Assembly: GCF_024753205.1 (NCBI RefSeq)
Contig: NZ_JANUGZ010000001.1
Coordinates: forward strand, 558,001 to 622,000
Direction: 5' to 3'
Length of the DNA stretch: 64,000 bases
From: Massilia aurea
Lineage (GTDB): Bacteria > Pseudomonadota > Gammaproteobacteria > Burkholderiales > Burkholderiaceae_D
Shown here piece after piece: positions 1 to 7,632 of the stretch. The stretch's first letter is position 1, and the number at the start of each line of letters is the position of its first letter. The position numbers and the translations under genes are program-made. The notes under the pieces were generated by a model. That model saw nothing but the letters and a program-made list of their open reading frames with translations, was not told the origin of the DNA and did no database searches.

Positions 1-48
1 GAGTGCGGTGATGCACAGGGCAAGGCGGGCGATCGTGGCTGTTGTCAT
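1..48 (-). CDS. 5' end of a gene leaving the window (possible exported protein)
   Basis: On the minus strand an ATG at 48-46 opens a frame that stays open to the left edge. It encodes 16 residues beginning MTTATIARLALC, which look like the start of a signal peptide. There is no clear Shine-Dalgarno sequence in front of it. The gene would be divergent from the transporter starting at 288, leaving about 240 bases for two promoters. Too little is visible to name a product, and it could be a chance frame. Confidence 0.35.
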   Translation of the reverse strand, partial: MTTATIARLALCITAL

Positions 49-287
49 GGCGTGGTTGTCGTTATGTCAGGTTGTGCGGCTGCAGCCGAAGCATGACAGA
101 TTTCGAGTATCACCAACAGCCTTGCCCTACATGAAACCTGAAGACCGTTCGCTGCCTGGCCGGTACCGGGCCCACGAGAGGTGTCAGCACCATGCGCGCC
201 GACCGGGCTGCACGCTTCATCCGGATGGCATAGAATCGTCGGATTTTGCGCGCCGGCCTGACCGGGGCGCAGTCGCAGAGGACTTGT

Positions 288-1790
288 ATGGACACGACAC
301 TCGGGCGCCCGGTCAGCCAGACCCGCTCATTCGCCACGATCGCGCTGATCGAGTTGTGGGAGCGCTTCGGCTACTACGGCATGCAGGCGCTGATCGTCTA
401 CTTCATGGTGCAGCGCCTGGGGTTCGACGACACCCGCGCCACGCTAGTATGGGGCGCGGCCGCTGCCCTGATCTACGTCGCGCCGGCGATCGGCGGCTGG
501 ATCGGCGACAAGGTGCTCGGCACGCGCCGCTCGATGGTGATTGGCGCCATCATCCTGTCGCTCGGCTACGCGCTGATGGGCATCCCGACGACCAATACCT
601 GGCTGACCTTTTCGGCGCTGGGCGTGATCGTCGTCGGTAACGGCCTGTTCAAGCCCAATACCGCCAACCTGGTGCGCAAGATCTACGAGGGCAACGACTC
701 GAAGATCGACAGCGCCTTCACCATCTACTACATGGCGGTCAACGTCGGCTCGACGGTGTCGATGCTGGCCACGCCGGCGATCAAGGACCACGTCAACGCC
801 AACTACGCCGGTGAACTGGGCTGGCACGTGGCGTTCGCATTCTGCAGCGTCGGCCTGTGGGTGGGCCTGATCACGGTGGGGCTGCTACGCCGCACGATCG
901 GGCATATCGGCTCACCGCCGGACAACTTGCCGCTCAATTGGGGCAAGCTCGCGCTGGTGCTGGGCGGCGGCGTGCTGGCCGTGATCGCATCCGCCTTCAT
1001 CCTCGAATACGGCTGGCTCGCGCGCCTGTTCGTGTATCTGGCCGGGCTGGTCGTGCTGGGCATCTTTATCCACCTGATCCGCACCAGCCAGGCCAGCGAA
1101 CGCTCTGGCCTCGTCGCCGCGCTCGTGCTGACGCTGCAGACGGTGTTCTTCTTCATCTTCTACCAGCAGATGTCGACGTCGCTGTCGCTGTTCGCGCTGC
1201 GGAACGTCGACCTGGACTTCAGCCTGTTCGGCAACCACCTGTTCACCTGGTCGCCGGCGCAGTTCCAGGCGCTCAACGCCATCTGGATCATGCTGCTCAG
1301 CCCCGTGCTGGCCTGGGTCTACACGCGCGCCAGCAATGCCGGGCGCGATTTGTCGATTGCCGCCAAGTTTGCGCTGGGCTTTGCCGTCGTCGCGGCGGGC
1401 TTCTTCACGTACGGCTTCGCTGGCGCCTTCGCGGTCAACGGCCTGACGTCGTCGTGGATCATGATCGCGGGCTACGGCCTGTATTCGCTGGGCGAACTCC
1501 TGGTGAGCGGCCTCGGACTGGCGATGATCGCGCGTTACGTGCCGGCGCGGATGGGCGGCTTCATGATGGGCGCCTACTTCGTGGCGGTGGGCATTTCGCA
1601 ATACCTGGGCGGCCTGGTGGCCACGATGGCCAGCGTGCCGCAAGGGATGACTGACCCGCTGCAAACGCTGCCGATCTACACGAGCCTGTTCAACAAGCTG
1701 GGCCTGGCCGCCATCGCCTGCACGCTGATCGCGCTGGCCGCACTGCCGCTGATGCGCCGCCTGACGGCCGAGCACCACACGCACCGCTAG
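288..1790 (+). CDS. POT/PTR-family proton-dependent oligopeptide transporter
   Basis: Predicted 500-residue inner-membrane protein with about a dozen hydrophobic helices. Helix 1 carries the POT signature ExxERF (E22, E25, R26, followed by GYYG), the motif family members use to couple proton movement to di- and tripeptide uptake. The length matches the family (about 490-510). The frame is open from 246, but the ATG at 288 is preferred because the 14 extra residues are not conserved-looking and a purine-rich AGAGGA lies just before 288. It stands alone, 46 bases before the aminotransferase on the same strand. The substrate is inferred from the family only. Confidence 0.9.
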   Translation: MDTTLGRPVSQTRSFATIALIELWERFGYYGMQALIVYFMVQRLGFDDTRATLVWGAAAALIYVAPAIGGWIGDKVLGTRRSMVIGAIILSLGYALMGIPTTNTWLTFSALGVIVVGNGLFKPNTANLVRKIYEGNDSKIDSAFTIYYMAVNVGSTVSMLATPAIKDHVNANYAGELGWHVAFAFCSVGLWVGLITVGLLRRTIGHIGSPPDNLPLNWGKLALVLGGGVLAVIASAFILEYGWLARLFVYLAGLVVLGIFIHLIRTSQASERSGLVAALVLTLQTVFFFIFYQQMSTSLSLFALRNVDLDFSLFGNHLFTWSPAQFQALNAIWIMLLSPVLAWVYTRASNAGRDLSIAAKFALGFAVVAAGFFTYGFAGAFAVNGLTSSWIMIAGYGLYSLGELLVSGLGLAMIARYVPARMGGFMMGAYFVAVGISQYLGGLVATMASVPQGMTDPLQTLPIYTSLFNKLGLAAIACTLIALAALPLMRRLTAEHHTHR

Positions 1791-1836
1791 GGTTCTTGTA
1801 AGATGGCCGGATTGCTTCTTTTCCGATCCGGCCATC

Positions 1837-3033
1837 ATGTCTTCCAATTCCCTCGACACCAACCTGCAGGTCGCACAGCGCGTGCACGCCATCGAACCGT
1901 TTCGCGTCATGGAGATGGTCAAGGCCGCCGCGCTTTTGCGGCGCGCGGGCCACGCCATCATCAGCATGAGCGTCGGCGAGCCCGATTTTACGGCGCCCGA
2001 CATCGTCGCCGATGCAGCCGTGGCCGCGATCCGTGGCGGCGTCACGCAATACACCGAGTCGCTCGGACTGCCCGAGCTGCGCGCTGCGATTTCTGGCCAC
2101 TACGCCGCGACGCAGGGCCTGGACATCGATCCGCGCCGCATCGTCATCACTGCCGGTGCCTCGGCCGGCCTGCTGCTGGCCTGCGCCGCGCTGGTCGGCC
2201 AGGGCGACGAGGTCCTGATGCCCGACCCCTCTTACCCGTGCAACCGCCATTTCGTGACCAGCTTCGGCGGCACGCCGATCCTGGTGCCGGCCTCGTTCGA
2301 GGACCGCTACCAGCTCGGCGCGCACCATGTACACGAGCGCTGGACGGCGCGCACGCGCGGCGTGCTGGTGGCCTCGCCCTCCAACCCCACGGGCACGTCG
2401 ATGACCCCGGCGCAGCTGCGCGACATGCTGGCCGCCGTGCGCGCACGGGGCGGCTTTGCCATCGTCGACGAGATCTACCAGGGACTGTCGTACGACCACG
2501 TGCCCGTCAGCGCGCTGGCGCTGGACCCGGATGTGATCACCGTGAACAGCTTCTCGAAATACTTCAACATGACCGGCTGGCGCCTGGGCTGGCTCGTGGT
2601 GCCCGACAGCCTGGTACCCGTGTTCGAGAAGCTGGCCCAGAACCTGTTCATCTGCGCGCCGACGATCGCCCAGCATGCGGCGCTGGCCTGCTTCCAGCCC
2701 GAAGCGCTGGCGATCTTCGAAGCGCGCCGCCAGGAATTCCAGCGCCGCCGCGACTATCTGGTGCCGGCCTTGCGCGAGCTCGGGTTCGGGGTGCCCGTAA
2801 TGCCCGACGGCGCGTTCTACGTGTACGCCGACATCACCGCGCTCGATCATCCGCTGCGCGGCGACAGCGCGGCGCTGAGCATGGCGCTGCTCAATGACGC
2901 GCACGTGGCGATCGTGCCGGGGGACGATTTCGGCGTGGCCGCACCGGCGCGGCATGTCCGTTTTTCGTATGCGACGAAGTATGAGCGGATCGAGGAAGCG
3001 GTGGCGCGGCTGGCGCGTGAGCTGCAGCGCTGA
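1837..3033 (+). CDS. PLP-dependent class I aminotransferase
   Basis: 398-residue fold-type I aminotransferase, the usual length for the AspC/AlaA-like group. Visible active-site elements are the SPSNPTGTS loop near residue 185, D211 in DEIYQG, and the Schiff-base lysine K241 in NSFSKYFNMTGWR. The protein would move an amino group between an amino acid and a 2-oxoacid in the cytoplasm; the substrate cannot be read from the sequence. It lies 46 bases after the peptide transporter and could be co-transcribed with it. A decayed copy of its last 53 codons lies at 5224-5391, on the far side of the AT-rich gene. Confidence 0.9.
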   Translation: MSSNSLDTNLQVAQRVHAIEPFRVMEMVKAAALLRRAGHAIISMSVGEPDFTAPDIVADAAVAAIRGGVTQYTESLGLPELRAAISGHYAATQGLDIDPRRIVITAGASAGLLLACAALVGQGDEVLMPDPSYPCNRHFVTSFGGTPILVPASFEDRYQLGAHHVHERWTARTRGVLVASPSNPTGTSMTPAQLRDMLAAVRARGGFAIVDEIYQGLSYDHVPVSALALDPDVITVNSFSKYFNMTGWRLGWLVVPDSLVPVFEKLAQNLFICAPTIAQHAALACFQPEALAIFEARRQEFQRRRDYLVPALRELGFGVPVMPDGAFYVYADITALDHPLRGDSAALSMALLNDAHVAIVPGDDFGVAAPARHVRFSYATKYERIEEAVARLARELQR

Positions 3034-3040
3034 ACGCCCG

Positions 3041-3125
3041 GGACCATTGGAGTCAATCGCTGCGACCACGTTGTCAAGATGGGCTCGAGACTGCCGTTCT
3101 CGAAATAAACGGATCACATCCAGCT
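3041..3125 (-). pseudogene. Decayed fragment of a lysR 3' region
   Basis: The stretch 3062-3106 matches 5576-5620, inside the C-terminal coding part of the intact lysR gene at 5472-6389, at 38 of 45 positions by eye; weaker similarity continues on both sides. Orientation is the same as the intact lysR. The fragment begins only a few bases after the aminotransferase stop, so the lysR 3' end and the intergenic spacer seen on the right side are missing here. No reading frame survives. Together with the aminotransferase remnant at 5224-5391 it forms a direct repeat bracketing the AT-rich gene. Confidence 0.75.
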
Positions 3126-3340
3126 TAAATGATATTAAAGAATTGAGATCAGCTCGCCCTTTCTGTCTCGCAAGAATAATTCTTCTTAAGAGCGATTGTT
3201 GACGCCAGTAAGCACCTTGATCTTCCGTCAACGATATAGATGAGCAAAACAAACCGGAAAATGGATTGCTGAAATTATTTGAGAGTATTTGACTTGGCAG
3301 ACGACCTATACTTGCGAGTCTCCCCCTCGCCAAATACGAC
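3126..3340. other. AT-rich non-coding leader of the secreted-protein gene
   Basis: No gene is seen in these 215 bases. Base composition changes abruptly from GC-rich to AT-rich at about 3110 and stays so to about 5210. A TTGACT at 3289-3294 and a TATACT at 3307-3312 resemble promoter hexamers but are only 12 bases apart, too close for a normal sigma-70 pair, so I do not call a promoter. There is no good Shine-Dalgarno sequence before the ATG at 3341. Confidence 0.5.
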
Positions 3341-5173
3341 ATGAAAAAACTAATTTTCTTCACAACTACTATTCTTGCAACGAGCATGGCGGTTGCACTC
3401 CCCTACCAGATCACTCGAGAAGCTGAACTTGTGTCTGGCGGTACGAATGTTGCGGAACCAGGCACGAGCACTAATCAAGTGGTCACGCGCACGACGGATG
3501 GCATATACACTTGGTGGGTAACAGAAACCCAATCAATGCAACCAGGTTCTTACACAGTGTACGCAAGGATAGCCTTGGCGCCCGGCGTAACAACTCCGAG
3601 GAACTTCGGATTTGGCGCTTATTATAATGAAGTCAATATCTCAACTCAACAAACGCTCATAAGCAATAAAGCCTACAAGTGGGTTATCGTCGGCAGCGTT
3701 GATTTAAAGGAAGTTGGCAAGCAACTAAGAATATCCGACTGGTCTGCAGCGGGTCTCGCAGTGGACAAAGTAGCAATATTAAAGGATATTTCTATCGAGG
3801 CTGAGGCTGCTGCAGGTGGCACTGTTATAACTGATCTCAATGCATCCAATCAAAAGGCAGTGACTTCCACAACAGTAGGAAATTATGTCTGGTGGCTTCC
3901 AGCGACTAACGACATGCGATCCGGCGATTACACGGTTCACGCCTCACTTTCTTCCGCAGATGGCGCATCTCATGCATTCGGCGGACATATCGTCTTGAAT
4001 GGGAATGAAACCCCTGTTGTCACACGTGTAGTAAGCAATACCGGCTATCAGTGGTACCCATTAAATAATTTCGTCTACACCGGCCCTAGCCAGTCCGTGC
4101 GATTCAGCGACTACTCGGATGCAAAGTTGAAGGTCGATCGTATTAAATTAGTCCGGTCTACTCCCTACGATGAAAATTCGACGCTGCAATCGTTGTTTGC
4201 GGGCGGTCGTACTGCATTGGGCGATCGAGAACAGGTAATCTGGCGTGGATCACTGACAGATCGAAAACTGAAAGATCCGGGGCGAGTTGCTGTCGTACAG
4301 GTTAATGCGAATACCGTGTACGCTTACTTCCGACAAGAAATAGATTGGCGACAAGGACAGACCAAAACCGAAAACAAGTTTGATCTGTTCATGGCAGTAT
4401 CCAACGACGGGGGGAGAAACTTTACTGTCTCTCCAACACCGATTATTACTAGAGCTGGGACTGGACTAGACGTTCTTGTGGACCCGAGTGTTGTCAGACG
4501 CCCAGACGGCTATTACATGGTGTTCGAGGGCGGTGGGAACGGGTGTACCTGGACATCACGATCTGCGTTTTCAGCTGATGGCGTCAACAACTGGCAATTC
4601 CGCAATACCCCTGTTTGCACAACAAACTATGATATTAGCGGCAGTGTGCCAAATTATTTTGTTGACGTCGAGAATGGGAATCAATATCTCCAATGGGTAA
4701 GCGTTGACACTGTTTCCCTTATTGCCCTGCAGTATCAGGCGACCATTAGTAGCCTTTGGACGGGAACATTGAACTTTTCAAACACCTCCGCGATGCAGCC
4801 TTATGCTTTACCGCGCTCATCGCCTGGGCAGTGGGACTATATCAATTCCGGTTCAGGTTCGGTCATGTACGAGGACGGCCACTATTATCGGGTTTACGAA
4901 GGGGCCACAAGCAGTGAATGCAAAGGCCAATGGGGGCTAGGGATTATGCGAACTGCTACCCCAAGTACATTATCCAGCTGGACTCGATCAAGTCACGGGC
5001 CGTATTTGCAGGCTGCTAAAGCAGATAATTGCTGGATGCAATATCCTGTGCTTGCAAAGATCAATGGCTCGACCTTCCTTTACTATAATTACGGTATTGA
5101 AAATTGGGTTGATGAGCAGACTGGCAACTACAATACGCTCGCCACATACCGCCACAAGTTAATCCAAAACTAG
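3341..5173 (+). CDS. Secreted protein: two carbohydrate-binding-like modules plus a GH43-like beta-propeller
   Basis: 610 residues. Residues 1-20 form a typical signal peptide (lysines, hydrophobic core, small residues before the cut). Residues about 25-148 and 151-272 are two related modules: each opens with an EAE-type strand and shares YxWW, GxYTVxA, a Y(K/Q)W turn and RxSD(W/Y)S, as in carbohydrate-binding beta-sandwiches. Residues about 280-610 look like a five-bladed propeller of the GH43/GH32/GH117 kind, with DPSVVRRPDGYYMVFEG and later YEDGHYYRVYEG. An extracellular polysaccharide-degrading or -binding role is inferred; catalytic residues cannot be assigned by eye. Codon use is strikingly AT-rich beside its neighbours, a sign of horizontal transfer. 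Confidence 0.8.
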   Translation: MKKLIFFTTTILATSMAVALPYQITREAELVSGGTNVAEPGTSTNQVVTRTTDGIYTWWVTETQSMQPGSYTVYARIALAPGVTTPRNFGFGAYYNEVNISTQQTLISNKAYKWVIVGSVDLKEVGKQLRISDWSAAGLAVDKVAILKDISIEAEAAAGGTVITDLNASNQKAVTSTTVGNYVWWLPATNDMRSGDYTVHASLSSADGASHAFGGHIVLNGNETPVVTRVVSNTGYQWYPLNNFVYTGPSQSVRFSDYSDAKLKVDRIKLVRSTPYDENSTLQSLFAGGRTALGDREQVIWRGSLTDRKLKDPGRVAVVQVNANTVYAYFRQEIDWRQGQTKTENKFDLFMAVSNDGGRNFTVSPTPIITRAGTGLDVLVDPSVVRRPDGYYMVFEGGGNGCTWTSRSAFSADGVNNWQFRNTPVCTTNYDISGSVPNYFVDVENGNQYLQWVSVDTVSLIALQYQATISSLWTGTLNFSNTSAMQPYALPRSSPGQWDYINSGSGSVMYEDGHYYRVYEGATSSECKGQWGLGIMRTATPSTLSSWTRSSHGPYLQAAKADNCWMQYPVLAKINGSTFLYYNYGIENWVDEQTGNYNTLATYRHKLIQN

Positions 5174-5190
5174 ACTTCTTCCGGTTTATT

Positions 5191-5224
5191 CCAGCTTGCA
5201 GCCAACCAAGCGACAAGCTGGTTT
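5191..5224 (+). terminator. Probable terminator of the secreted-protein gene
   Basis: A perfect 8-base inverted repeat, CCAGCTTG at 5191-5198 and CAAGCTGG at 5214-5221, is followed by TTT, 18 bases after the stop codon. The 15-base loop and the short T run make it a weak intrinsic terminator. Confidence 0.45.
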
Positions 5225-5391
5225 ACGCGACGCTGAGCATTGCGCTGCTCAATGACGCGCATGTGGCGATGGTACCGGGCGACGATTTCTGCGTAGCAGC
5301 ACGATGTCGGCATGTGCGTTTTTCGCATGCGACAAAGTATGCGCAGATCGAGGAAGCCGTGGCACGGCTGGTACGGAAGCTACATGGCTGA
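5224..5391 (+). pseudogene. Decayed 3' end of a second aminotransferase copy
   Basis: The 53 codons 5230-5388 plus the TGA stop at 5389-5391 translate to a sequence identical at 40 of 53 positions to the C-terminus of the intact aminotransferase (1837-3033), for example ALLNDAHVA, VPGDDF and IEEAVARL. The frame is uninterrupted to the stop, but everything upstream of this tail is absent. The tail seems joined, through an apparent 48-base deletion, to codons resembling the preceding VYA. No start or ribosome-binding site is present, so it is a remnant. Its convergent position towards lysR mirrors what the intact pair would have had before the AT-rich gene was placed between them. Confidence 0.8.
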
Positions 5392-5471
5392 CCTCTCGTT
5401 ACCAGTGGTGCAGCGCCGACCGCAGTTTTCCGGTTGTAGCGTTCGATGCCTGCCTTGCAGCACCGTCGCCG

Positions 5472-6389
5472 TCAACCCTCGGACACCGGCGCTTCTGCGA
5501 CCAGGTCGATGAAGGCACGCAGCGGCGCCGGCATGCGCCTGCTCGGGAAATACAGCTTGGGGCCATCGAAGCGTTGCCACCACGTTGGCAGGACAGGCTC
5601 AAGACTGCCGTTTTCGAAATACGGATCGAGCCAGTTCCTGAAAGTGCAGATCAATCCATGCCCGGCGCGCGCCAGTTCGATACCGGCAGCGGCTGCATCG
5701 ACACCGATGATCAACCGGCTCGCCGGATCGACGGTGATTTTTTCGCCGCCGCGCTCGAAGTCCCAGGCAGTGAGCGCGCCGCTGGCAAAGCGCAGACGCA
5801 CGCACTGGTGCGCCATGACGTCGCGGGGATGCGCGGGGTGGCCATGCGCCCGCAGATACGATGGCGCCGCAGCCAGCGCCAGCTCCTGGTAGCGGGGACC
5901 GATGGGCACCGCAATCATGTCCTTCGCAAGATGTTCGGGATAGCGGATGCCGGCAGCACAACCCTGGGCAATCGTATCGGTCAGCCGGTCGTTCACGACC
6001 AGTTCGACGCGTACTGCAGGGTGCGCGGCAAGAAAGCGATCGATCAACGGCGGCAGTATGTCGACCATGACCGAACCGGCCACATTCAGCTTCAGTAGCC
6101 CGGTCACCGACGTCGACGCGGTGCTGATCTCCTGCAAGGCGGCGCGCGTCTGGGACAACAAGGGGCTCAGGCGGGCTTCCAGTTCGCGCCCTGCTTCGGT
6201 TGGCGTGACGCTGCGCGTGTTTCGGGTCAGGAGGGGCAAGCCAAGCTGCTTTTCCAGACGCGTGATGGTGTCGCTGACATTCGACGGCGCCAGTCCCAGC
6301 CGTTTGGCGGCGGCCCGGAATCCCTTCGCATCGCACACCGCAATAAACACGGAAAGATCGTCCAGGGATGGCTCACGATTGTTCTTCAT
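5472..6389 (-). CDS. LysR-type transcriptional regulator
   Basis: 305 residues from the ATG at 6389; the frame is open to 6425, but the extra 12 residues precede the usual LysR start. The N-terminal winged helix-turn-helix (residues about 8-65) has the family pattern, with FIAVCDAKGFRAAAKRLGLA and SNVSDTITRLEKQLGLPLL. The rest is a substrate-binding-like co-inducer domain. It is divergent from the VOC-protein gene at 6572, the classic arrangement in which a LysR protein controls the neighbouring gene. The C-terminal coding region has a decayed duplicate at 3041-3125. The inducer is unknown. Confidence 0.9.
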   Translation of the reverse strand: MKNNREPSLDDLSVFIAVCDAKGFRAAAKRLGLAPSNVSDTITRLEKQLGLPLLTRNTRSVTPTEAGRELEARLSPLLSQTRAALQEISTASTSVTGLLKLNVAGSVMVDILPPLIDRFLAAHPAVRVELVVNDRLTDTIAQGCAAGIRYPEHLAKDMIAVPIGPRYQELALAAAPSYLRAHGHPAHPRDVMAHQCVRLRFASGALTAWDFERGGEKITVDPASRLIIGVDAAAAGIELARAGHGLICTFRNWLDPYFENGSLEPVLPTWWQRFDGPKLYFPSRRMPAPLRAFIDLVAEAPVSEG

Positions 6390-6422
6390 GGCGATCAGTC
6401 TATTCTGAAACCACCGTCTTAT

Positions 6423-6453
6423 CAAACTGGCTAAGCGCTACTACACTGGTTTG
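6423..6453. promoter_or_regulatory. Possible LysR operator between lysR and the VOC gene
   Basis: Interrupted inverted repeat CAAAC (6423-6427) and GTTTG (6449-6453) in the divergent intergenic region, about where a LysR regulator would bind. The arms are short and 21 bases apart, so this is a suggestion only. Confidence 0.25.
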
Positions 6454-6571
6454 TGCCGAATACGACCGGTCACCAGACGGCGAACGCCGGCGTTCAGTGA
6501 TCGCTGGAGCGAACGTGGAAATAGCGTCGTCCGACTGGTTAATCCGTTTTCGAACCTTTTGAAAGAACCCC

Positions 6572-7048
6572 ATGCCAGCATCCCACGACGCCATGTCGAC
6601 CAACCCAACGAGCCCGTTCACTTCATGGCGAGGCGACCACGTCGGACTGCGCGTGCCGGACTTCGATACCGCTGCAGCCTGGTACACCGGCACGCTCGAT
6701 TTCCGCCTGATCCGCACGATGGCACTGGGTGAAAAGACACTGGCTTTTCTCGCACCTGCTTTTGACGACAGTTTTCGCATCGAGTTGATTGCCGGTCCCG
6801 GCTGCGCGCCGCGTCCCGCGTACGACCAGCTGATCGATACCCATGCGGTCGCCGGATGGCACCATCTGTGCCTGCGCGTCGAGGATGTCGATGCCGCGAT
6901 CGGTGAACTGAAACGTCGTGACGTGAGGATTGTCAGCGAACCGCGGGACGCCCCCGGTCTCGCACTGCGGTTTGCGTTTTTCAGCGATCCATGGGGCAAT
7001 CTGATCGAACTAACGCAGCCGCTTCTGAACATTACAGCTATAAATTAA
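6572..7048 (+). CDS. VOC-superfamily protein (glyoxalase / bleomycin-resistance fold)
   Basis: 158 residues with the two beta-alpha-beta-beta-beta modules of the vicinal-oxygen-chelate fold. The first module starts at DHVGLRVPDFDTAAAWYTGTL and has E93-like acidic residues in IELIAGP; the second starts at HHLCLRVEDVDAAI and ends in FFSDPWGNLIEL, the usual C-terminal metal-ligand segment. Candidate metal ligands are the histidines opening each module and the glutamates closing them. Such proteins range from lactoylglutathione lyase-like enzymes to dioxygenases and antibiotic-binding proteins, and the sequence does not decide. It is divergent from lysR and likely under its control. An internal ATG at 6593 is an alternative start. 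Confidence 0.85.
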   Translation: MPASHDAMSTNPTSPFTSWRGDHVGLRVPDFDTAAAWYTGTLDFRLIRTMALGEKTLAFLAPAFDDSFRIELIAGPGCAPRPAYDQLIDTHAVAGWHHLCLRVEDVDAAIGELKRRDVRIVSEPRDAPGLALRFAFFSDPWGNLIELTQPLLNITAIN

Positions 7049-7098
7049 CCCGAGTTTCCGGGTCAGGGCATGGGTTCCTTCGCTCTGACAAATATCCG

Positions 7099-7332
7099 TT
7101 ACCTCGTATTTTCCAGCATCTTGTTTCGAGGTGAGACTGAAGAAACTACAAGCCAGCCGATAAAGGAAATGCCACGCTGAAATCCAATAAAACACATCAT
7201 ATACAGCAGCCACTGTGAAGCCGTGTACGGATGCTCGATGCCTGCGCTGCGCAAGACATACAGTGTCAGGATTGCTGCAAGCGCGCCAATCGGTAGCGAA
7301 TACCACCATTGTCTTTCAAGTTTCGATGTCAT
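7099..7332 (-). CDS. Small two-helix membrane protein, doubtful
   Basis: Frame of 77 residues from the ATG at 7332, with two hydrophobic stretches (residues about 12-27 and 37-60) separated by a short polar segment and with a basic tail (SPRNKM). That layout is sensible for a small inner-membrane protein. I see no Shine-Dalgarno sequence, and its start overlaps the start region of the opposite frame at 7338, so at most one of the two is likely to be a normal gene. I do not recognise the family. Confidence 0.35.
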   Translation of the reverse strand: MTSKLERQWWYSLPIGALAAILTLYVLRSAGIEHPYTASQWLLYMMCFIGFQRGISFIGWLVVSSVSPRNKMLENTR

Positions 7333-7337
7333 GTTCG

Positions 7338-7628
7338 ATGTGGAAGTTCGCGGTAAATTTGGTGGTGATTGCCATGTTCGTGTGTCTGTATCCGGACATG
7401 AACCGGCAATGCAAACAGCAAGCGTCAATGGTTGCTCAGGCTGCAGTCGCTTCGAGTACTTGCGCGCATTGTCAACCGGCTGGGCTGAGCATAGCCGAGA
7501 GCCGTGGCCAACTTAGTCTCAGAATGTCACCGAGAGCGCAATTAAATCCAGAGCAACTCCCTGCCGGCCAAACCATCGAAGCGTTGAAACATAACCGGTC
7601 CAGAATCGGTACAAAACCGATCGGGTAA
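7338..7628 (+). CDS. Small possibly exported protein, doubtful
   Basis: Frame of 96 residues from the ATG at 7338 (7326 is an alternative). Residues 3-18 are hydrophobic after a single lysine, like a signal or anchor sequence; the rest is polar with a CAHC pair. There is no Shine-Dalgarno sequence and no family I recognise. It runs head-to-head with the frame at 7099-7332 and ends just before the convergent MFS gene. Base composition here is lower in GC than in core genes. Confidence 0.3.
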   Translation: MWKFAVNLVVIAMFVCLYPDMNRQCKQQASMVAQAAVASSTCAHCQPAGLSIAESRGQLSLRMSPRAQLNPEQLPAGQTIEALKHNRSRIGTKPIG

Positions 7629-7632
7629 AACG

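Noticed and set aside
1690..3387. 565-residue open frame on the minus strand opposite the aminotransferase
   Set aside because: The plus-strand frame has all aminotransferase motifs; the minus frame is Arg/His/Gln-rich shadow sequence typical of high-GC third-position bias.
3034..5471. Transposon or integron carrying the AT-rich gene
   Set aside because: No transposase, integrase, terminal inverted repeats or attC-like site is seen; the only flanking repeats are the decayed gene fragments.
5304..6098. 264-residue plus-strand frame overlapping the aminotransferase remnant and lysR
   Set aside because: It runs antisense to clear LysR coding sequence and has no ribosome-binding site or family resemblance.
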